Of a stretch of 10,442 nt of DNA, positions 6,634 to 10,442 are shown piece after piece. Within the stretch, counting starts at the first letter, position 1; the number at the start of each line of letters is the position of its first letter. Source of the stretch: Methanothrix sp. (lineage in GTDB: Archaea; Halobacteriota; Methanosarcinia; Methanotrichales; Methanotrichaceae); contig JAJRAX010000157.1 in assembly GCA_028679775.1 (NCBI GenBank), forward strand, positions 1 to 10,442, written 5' to 3'. The notes beneath the pieces were generated by a model. That model worked only from the letters and a program-made list of their open reading frames with translations. It was not told the origin of the DNA and did no database searches. The position numbers were made by a program, and so were the translations under genes.

Positions 6634-7002
6634 ATGAATATGAATATCAAATATACATCCATAATTTTAATGCTGGCGTTGCTGTTGGCAAATGGCGCCG
6701 CTGCCACCACCTGTGCAGTCTTCGTGCTGGACGAATACAAGATGACTGTCAATAATGCTCAGATCTACATTGATGACTCCGTCTCGTCTATAGGTACCAC
6801 TGCTTACCATACCGGATTTGGGCTAAACTGCTGGGTTGGCGATCTCGATTTGAACGGCACGCACACTCTGACTGCAAAATGGTCCAGGTCGAGGCTGAAT
6901 GGACTGCCTTACGAGGGGTCGGAAGTGGTGGACTTTGGTGGTGAGGCCAAGATGCTCATTCGCATTCCCACTCATGTCAGCTTGCTCTTCACCTTGGCGT
7001 AA
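6634..7002 (+). CDS. Small secreted protein with signal peptide, possible beta-sandwich (PEGA-like) fold
   Basis: A 122-residue protein that I cannot assign to a family. Residues 1-25 form a clear Sec signal peptide: positive MNMNIKY, a hydrophobic stretch rich in Ile/Leu/Met, and a small-residue ANGAAA cleavage region. No lipobox Cys follows. The mature part of about 97 residues has alternating hydrophobic residues and segments such as NNAQIYIDDS and GDLDLNGTHTLTAKW, resembling PEGA or Ig-like surface modules (weak inference). Two Cys (about 27 and 63) could form a disulfide outside the cell. An in-frame ATG at 6640 is an alternative start; neither start has a Shine-Dalgarno, suggesting a leaderless mRNA. 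Its last 31 bp overlap, in antisense, the end of nadK. The signal peptide and codon use similar to its neighbours argue that it is a real gene. Confidence 0.72.
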   Translation: MNMNIKYTSIILMLALLLANGAAATTCAVFVLDEYKMTVNNAQIYIDDSVSSIGTTAYHTGFGLNCWVGDLDLNGTHTLTAKWSRSRLNGLPYEGSEVVDFGGEAKMLIRIPTHVSLLFTLA

Positions 7003-7814
7003 AATCCGTCTTTAGCTGCCACCTTGACGAATCTGGCCGGAGTCTTTGCTTTGCTGACCACCACCGAGTCCTTGGAGGAGATGACGGTCGATGTCTGTCC
7101 GTCCACCACCACCAGAGCTTCCTTTTCCGGCAGCTTGAGCCGAACCTCGATCTCGCTGTCGCCCGGAATCACCCATGGTCGTGACGAGAGCTTGAAGGGG
7201 GCCATGGGGACCAGCACAATGGCATCCACCCTGGGATCGACGATAGGTCCGCCAGCTGACATCGCATATGCAGTTGAGCCCGTGGATGTGGCTATGATCA
7301 CCCCATCCGCCCTGAAATCCTCCATGAGCGATCCGTCCACTATGATCTCGAACTCAATCATCTTGGCAGGGCTCGCTGTGAGAAATGCGATTTCATTGGT
7401 GGCAGAGGGCAATGAGACTCCATTAATCAGCAGCTTCAGGCGCGAGCGGACATCGACCTCAAAGCCGGATAAAAGCCTCACCAGAGTCTCAATGGCGTCT
7501 TTTGGCTCCACATCCACCAAAAATCCGAGGGTGCCCATGTTTATGCCCAGAATTGGTGCCGGATCAACCATTTTATGAATAGTTCGCAGAATTGTGCCGT
7601 CGCCCCCCACAGATACTATGAAGTCCACCTTCTGCCGTTCCATCTCAGCTACGCTCGTGCCATTCCGTCCAATTTGCAGAGCGAGATCCTCGTCCACGAA
7701 GATTTCAGTCCCGCGTCCCTGGCACTCGATCTCATAGATGAGCATCTGGGCCAGACGAACGGGATCCGGCTGCTGCCGGGAGACGAAGCCGATCTTAATT
7801 CCTGCCGCCTCCAA
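6972..7814 (-). CDS. nadK: NAD kinase (ATP/polyphosphate-dependent)
   Basis: NAD kinase phosphorylates NAD+ to NADP+ in the cytosol. The 280-residue frame shows the diagnostic GGDGT (70-74) of the nucleotide site, a conserved NE pair (140-141), and GVIIATSTGSTAYAMSAGGP (171-190), the glycine-rich NAD-binding segment. Length fits the family. The start is uncertain: the coordinates use a TTG at 7814 (MEAAGIKIGFVS) with no Shine-Dalgarno, while a GGAGG at 7812-7808 is ideally placed for an ATT at 7799, which would give MKIGFVSR, a typical NadK N-terminus. The next in-frame ATG (residue 24) would remove the first beta strand. The gene follows the phosphatase gene and overlaps it by 20 bp out of frame, so it is co-transcribed and probably coupled. 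Its 3' end overlaps the convergent secreted-protein gene. Confidence 0.95.
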   Translation of the reverse strand: MEAAGIKIGFVSRQQPDPVRLAQMLIYEIECQGRGTEIFVDEDLALQIGRNGTSVAEMERQKVDFIVSVGGDGTILRTIHKMVDPAPILGINMGTLGFLVDVEPKDAIETLVRLLSGFEVDVRSRLKLLINGVSLPSATNEIAFLTASPAKMIEFEIIVDGSLMEDFRADGVIIATSTGSTAYAMSAGGPIVDPRVDAIVLVPMAPFKLSSRPWVIPGDSEIEVRLKLPEKEALVVVDGQTSTVISSKDSVVVSKAKTPARFVKVAAKDGFYAKVKSKLT

Positions 7815-8619
7815 TCAGCTTGAGCAGATCCGTGTGCCGCAAGCCGTTCGAGCCAATCAAGTCCCTCTTCTGCCACATGTTGCCGTCCAAAACAAGCCGG
7901 TTTCCTCTCTCGTCTGTCACCATTCCTCCAGCCTCCTCTAAAATGATCTTTCCTGCTGCGATGTCTACTACCCTCATCATGCCCCGCAGGTCCACGAAGG
8001 CATCCAGCTTTCCGGATGCAACCAGGGCCATCTCCAATGAGGAGCTTCCGAGAGTGCGAATGCGGCGCACGACGTCTCCCACTCCGGATATCCTGGCAGT
8101 GTGGGGCCGCAGCGTGTATGCTGAAATGCTGAAGATGGACAGGTCTGAACTGGAAGAGACATGCAGGCGGCCTGCCGTGTGGGAGTAAGCGCCTCTTCCG
8201 GCTTCCGCGTAGAAGCCCGTCTTTTGTGCCAGGTCGCAGATATAGCCGAAATGAAAATCGTCTTTGCTCAGGTAAATCGATACTGAATAGAATGGGATGC
8301 CGGAGATGGCATTAAATGTGCCGTCAAGAGGATCGAGGTGCAGGAAATAGTCAGGACTGCGATTGCTGCCGATGGAGACCTCGCCAATCTCCTCGCTGAG
8401 CACCAGAAAGCCGAGACCAGAGGCACGTAGTGTCTCAAGAACGGCGTTCTCTGCTACGCCGTCGATCTTCTTGGTGGGTGTGCCGTCAGCTCCCATCCGG
8501 ACCACCTGGCCGCTGGCGGGCGTGCCCGTCATCTCATCTACCGCATCGGCTACGGCTCTTGACGCTGTATCGCACAGTTTCAATAGATCGTTGCCTTGGG
8601 GTGAAAGTTGCTCGCTCAT
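7795..8619 (-). CDS. Archaeal FBPase/inositol monophosphatase-family phosphatase (possibly NADP phosphatase)
   Basis: A 274-residue Mg-dependent sugar-phosphate phosphatase of the IMPase superfamily, size typical of archaeal class IV FBPase/IMPase. Metal-site motifs are all present: SEE (75-77), DPLDGT (96-101), and VVDIAAG with Asp219, plus the upstream Asp/Lys loop GADGTPTKKID (43-53). Known archaeal homologues dephosphorylate fructose-1,6-bisphosphate and inositol-1-phosphate. In M. jannaschii a related domain is fused N-terminal to NAD kinase and acts as NADP phosphatase. Immediate overlap with nadK makes an NADP(H)-balancing role plausible here; gluconeogenesis or inositol-lipid synthesis are alternatives. 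The ATG at 8619 lies about 27 nt from the centre of a TATA box (8642-8650), so the mRNA should have almost no leader. Confidence 0.93.
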   Translation of the reverse strand: MSEQLSPQGNDLLKLCDTASRAVADAVDEMTGTPASGQVVRMGADGTPTKKIDGVAENAVLETLRASGLGFLVLSEEIGEVSIGSNRSPDYFLHLDPLDGTFNAISGIPFYSVSIYLSKDDFHFGYICDLAQKTGFYAEAGRGAYSHTAGRLHVSSSSDLSIFSISAYTLRPHTARISGVGDVVRRIRTLGSSSLEMALVASGKLDAFVDLRGMMRVVDIAAGKIILEEAGGMVTDERGNRLVLDGNMWQKRDLIGSNGLRHTDLLKLIGGGRN

Positions 8620-8641
8620 CTCTTTCTACCTGGATTGCTCA

Positions 8642-8653
8642 CTATAAAAGTTT
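8642..8653 (-). promoter_or_regulatory. TATA promoter of the phosphatase-nadK operon
   Basis: Read on the minus strand, GAGAAACTTTTATAG gives a BRE-like purine stretch and a TTTTATAG box. The distance to the phosphatase ATG (about 27 nt) predicts transcription starting at or within a few nt of the start codon, that is, a leaderless or near-leaderless message. Confidence 0.6.
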
Positions 8654-8673
8654 CTCACTTGAGATTGAAAAGC

Positions 8674-8700
8674 TTTATAAAATGCTAATATAAAATGCTA
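8674..8700 (+). promoter_or_regulatory. Tandem TATA boxes on a 12-bp direct repeat, upstream of the microprotein/symporter pair
   Basis: TATAAAATGCTA occurs twice (8676-8687 and 8689-8700) with a 13-bp period, so each copy offers a TATA box. Predicted starts are near 8703 and 8716. The preceding GAAAAGC could be a BRE for the first copy. Two nearly stacked promoters or a duplicated factor site are both possible. Confidence 0.55.
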
Positions 8701-8705
8701 GATTG

Positions 8706-8725
8706 TAACATGTTATCACATAACA
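8706..8725 (+). promoter_or_regulatory. Nested palindromes, candidate operator at the symporter operon start site
   Basis: TAACATGTTA (8706-8715) is a perfect 10-bp palindrome, and TGTTAT-CAC-ATAACA (8711-8725) is an inverted repeat with 6-bp arms; they share TGTTA. They cover the predicted transcription start, a common place for archaeal repressor sites. The regulator is unknown. Confidence 0.45.
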
Positions 8726-8741
8726 TAATGGAGGGATTCTA

Positions 8742-8837
8742 TTGATCGTCGGCTTGCCTACTGATACATTTATTGGAGTCATAATCGTGCCTGTGGCCAT
8801 ATCACTACTGCTCTTGATCTGGGCTCTTAGGTGGTGA
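8742..8837 (+). CDS. 31-residue single-span membrane microprotein, candidate symporter accessory subunit
   Basis: A short frame with start TTG at 8742, preceded by GGAGGG (8730-8735) at a six-nt spacing. The peptide begins MIVGLPTDTFIG and continues as one hydrophobic helix (about residues 10-29) ending in the charged/aromatic tail ALRW. Its TGA (8835-8837) overlaps the GTG start at 8834 of the permease gene as GTGA, so the two are translationally coupled. Small membrane proteins encoded directly before sodium:solute symporter genes are known (for example YjcH/DUF485 before ActP, YhdT before PanF), and very short symporter accessory proteins have been annotated. This one is shorter than DUF485 and I do not recognise its family. 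The Shine-Dalgarno, hydrophobicity and coupling support a real gene; no ATG start exists. Confidence 0.7.
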   Translation: MIVGLPTDTFIGVIIVPVAISLLLLIWALRW

Positions 8838-10375
8838 TTGGCTTGGACTTTATTGGCACAGTAATTATAATTCTCTACTTTGTCGGCCTTGTGGCGATTG
8901 GAGCCCTGGCCTCCAAGAAGATCAAGAACTCCGAGGATTTCTTGGTCGCTGGAAGGAACCTGGGATTCTGGACATTCACTCTCCTGGTAGTGGCCAGCAT
9001 CTGCAGCGGAATGACAATATTAGGCGTAGCGGGTCTCGGCTATGCCACAGGCTGGCCGAGCATCTGGGAGCAGATATTCGTGCCGCTTTCAGCAGCCGTC
9101 TGCATTCTTTTCTTTGGAACTAAGCTGCATGCTGTAGCCGCGAAGACTGGATATGTCACTGTGCAGGACTATTTCGCCCACCGCTTCTACAGCCCAAAGG
9201 GCATTCGCGGCGTCTCGGCGATCATCGGGTCTCTGATATCCATCATCTACCTGGTGGGCCAGTACATCTCCATCAGCATGGTGCTGTCCTGGCTGTTCGA
9301 CATTCCCTACAACTGGGCTCTTGTGATTGGCGCTGTCATCGTCATGGCCTACACAATCCTCGGCGGCCTGTATGCCATAGGAATGGCCTCTTTGGTGCAG
9401 GGAATAATGATACTGCTGGGAGTCTTGCTGGTGGGGCCTGTGGTCATTTCTGCTGCAGGTGGACTAGAGCATATCAACGTCGTCCTGGCTGGCATAGATG
9501 TCAACATGACGCACCTGTGGTACCCACAGATGCATCCGCCGTATGCGAAGTACGCCTTCCTGACGCCCGAGTACCTGGTATCGTTCTTCTTCCTCTTGAC
9601 ATTCGGGCTGGCCGCGGCACCCCACGTGGTCAACAATGTCCTCGCAGCGAGGGACATCAAGTACTTCAAGTGGGCACCTTTTGCGGCATTTGTCGTCTAC
9701 GCCGTGATCATGTACCTGTGCAAGATCTCTGGGTTTGCCGCCCGATCCTTGGTCAGCGAAAATCTCATCTCTCTTCCTGCCAATGTCACCAATCCTTCGG
9801 ACTACAGCTTCATAGTGGCCTCAGAGTATGTCTTCCCTGCAATCTTCGCGCCGATTGTGGCCATAATAGTGCTGTCTGCTGTAATGTCTACCACCGACCG
9901 GCTGTTGCTGACCATCGGAAGCTATGTGAGCTGGGATGTCTACAAGCAGTTCATCAACAAGGACGCCTCGGAGAAGTCCATCACGCTGCTCAGCCGGGCG
10001 GCCATTCTGGTCTCTACCATCATCACCCTTTACCTGGCCTGGTCTAACCCGCCTGAGCTCTTGGCATGGTTGATCTGGATGGGAATCGGCGTGATGCTGG
10101 CCTGTTTCGTGACGCCCCTATTTGCAGGCCTGTACTGGCGGCGGGCCACTCGCGAGGGAGCTCTCGCCTCCATGATCGTGGGACTGGTGGGAATTTCCAT
10201 CATCAGCTATGCCCAGTACATCAAGGTCATTGCATTGCCCATGCATCCCAGCATGTATGGTTTTATTCTATCTCTGGCGGCTATGATTTTGGTCAGCTTG
10301 GCTACCGAAAAGCCGTCCGAGAAGGTGCTGGATGAGACCAAGACCGGCATGTTCATCCGGGAGCGCAAGGCCTGA
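8834..10375 (+). CDS. Sodium:solute symporter (SSS) family permease, possibly acetate/monocarboxylate
   Basis: A roughly 513-residue polytopic membrane protein with about 13 hydrophobic segments, the usual SSS size. Family features are: an N-terminal segment followed by KKIKNSEDFLVAGRNLGFW (SSS motif, SxDFxxAGR-like), GLYAIGMASLVQGIMILLG in the fifth to sixth helix region, and LSAVMSTTDRLLLTIGSYVSWDVYK, the helix-8-type S-T-T-D-x-L-L segment that carries Na+-site residues. It most resembles the ActP/PanF-like branch, so acetate or another carboxylate is a reasonable guess, fitting an acetate-using methanogen, but substrate is not provable from sequence. Start GTG at 8834 is chosen for the GTGA overlap with the upstream microprotein; an adjacent GTG at 8831 would add one residue. 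A charged cytosolic tail (EKPSEKVLDETKTGMFIRERKA) ends the protein. Confidence 0.92.
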   Translation: MIGLDFIGTVIIILYFVGLVAIGALASKKIKNSEDFLVAGRNLGFWTFTLLVVASICSGMTILGVAGLGYATGWPSIWEQIFVPLSAAVCILFFGTKLHAVAAKTGYVTVQDYFAHRFYSPKGIRGVSAIIGSLISIIYLVGQYISISMVLSWLFDIPYNWALVIGAVIVMAYTILGGLYAIGMASLVQGIMILLGVLLVGPVVISAAGGLEHINVVLAGIDVNMTHLWYPQMHPPYAKYAFLTPEYLVSFFFLLTFGLAAAPHVVNNVLAARDIKYFKWAPFAAFVVYAVIMYLCKISGFAARSLVSENLISLPANVTNPSDYSFIVASEYVFPAIFAPIVAIIVLSAVMSTTDRLLLTIGSYVSWDVYKQFINKDASEKSITLLSRAAILVSTIITLYLAWSNPPELLAWLIWMGIGVMLACFVTPLFAGLYWRRATREGALASMIVGLVGISIISYAQYIKVIALPMHPSMYGFILSLAAMILVSLATEKPSEKVLDETKTGMFIRERKA

Positions 10376-10395
10376 GCCGAATTGATCCGGCCACC

Positions 10396-10423
10396 GGCCA
10401 AGCGGGCTGTTGCCTGCTTGGCC
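10396..10423 (+). terminator. Strong 12-bp hairpin downstream of the symporter gene
   Basis: GGCCAAGCGGGC (10396-10407) and GCCTGCTTGGCC (10412-10423) pair over 12 bp with one G-U, around the 4-nt loop TGTT. It begins 20 nt after the stop codon. No U tract follows in the 19 remaining bases, so it may be a 3'-end stabilising or attenuating structure rather than a true terminator. Confidence 0.5.
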
Positions 10424-10442
10424 TGGTCAATGGCCTGGGAGC

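Noticed and set aside
1..10442. CRISPR array, tRNA/rRNA genes, insertion sequences, phage or toxin-antitoxin modules
   Set aside because: No regularly spaced repeats, cloverleaf-like segments, transposase motifs or terminal inverted repeats were seen by eye; subtle RNA genes cannot be fully excluded without a covariance search.

Overview
The window looks like chromosomal DNA from a methanogenic euryarchaeon, most plausibly a Methanothrix (Methanosaeta)-like or other Methanosarcinales genome. The evidence is a methanogen-type class II seryl-tRNA synthetase (SerS2), an archaeal S15-RecJ/GAN-Pcc1 gene string, an archaeal-type FBPase/IMPase next to an NAD kinase, a DUF116 protein, a class III (anaerobic) ribonucleotide reductase carrying an intein, and BRE/TATA promoters with T-run terminators. 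The genus is an inference from gene content and codon bias, not from a database match. No tRNA, rRNA, CRISPR array, transposase or phage gene was seen.

Layout. Positions 1-2010 (+) hold the 3' part of nrdD. The window opens inside an in-frame mini-intein that ends with HN|C at 279/280, followed by the NrdD body, a four-Cys zinc site and the glycyl-radical motif. Positions 2092-2268 (+) are a 2[4Fe-4S] ferredoxin with its own promoter and a leader hairpin. Positions 2302-2979 (-) are a convergent DUF116 membrane-anchored Cys-rich protein. Positions 3077-6586 (+) form a tight four-gene operon, rps15 / RecJ-like DHH nuclease / KEOPS Pcc1 / serS2, in which every junction is a 4-nt ATGA overlap. 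Positions 6634-7002 (+) encode a small secreted protein whose 3' end overlaps the convergent nadK by 31 bp. Positions 6972-8619 (-) are an FBPase/IMPase-family phosphatase followed by NAD kinase. The two overlap out of frame, in the same order as the domains of the fused M. jannaschii enzyme. Positions 8742-8837 (+) encode a 31-residue single-span membrane microprotein, coupled through a GTGA overlap to a sodium:solute symporter-family permease (8834-10375). The window ends with a strong hairpin.

Functionally this is mostly housekeeping: deoxynucleotide synthesis, electron carriers, translation and tRNA maturation, NADP(H) balance, and solute (perhaps acetate) uptake. I did not find an obvious new defence or mobile system. 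The most interesting signals are: (i) a sharply bounded island of A/T-ending codons across the conserved Cys motif of nrdD, which may be a homing or gene-conversion scar at a second intein site; (ii) a possible AUU start codon for nadK; (iii) a tandem-TATA plus nested-palindrome control region in front of the microprotein/symporter pair; (iv) the microprotein itself.
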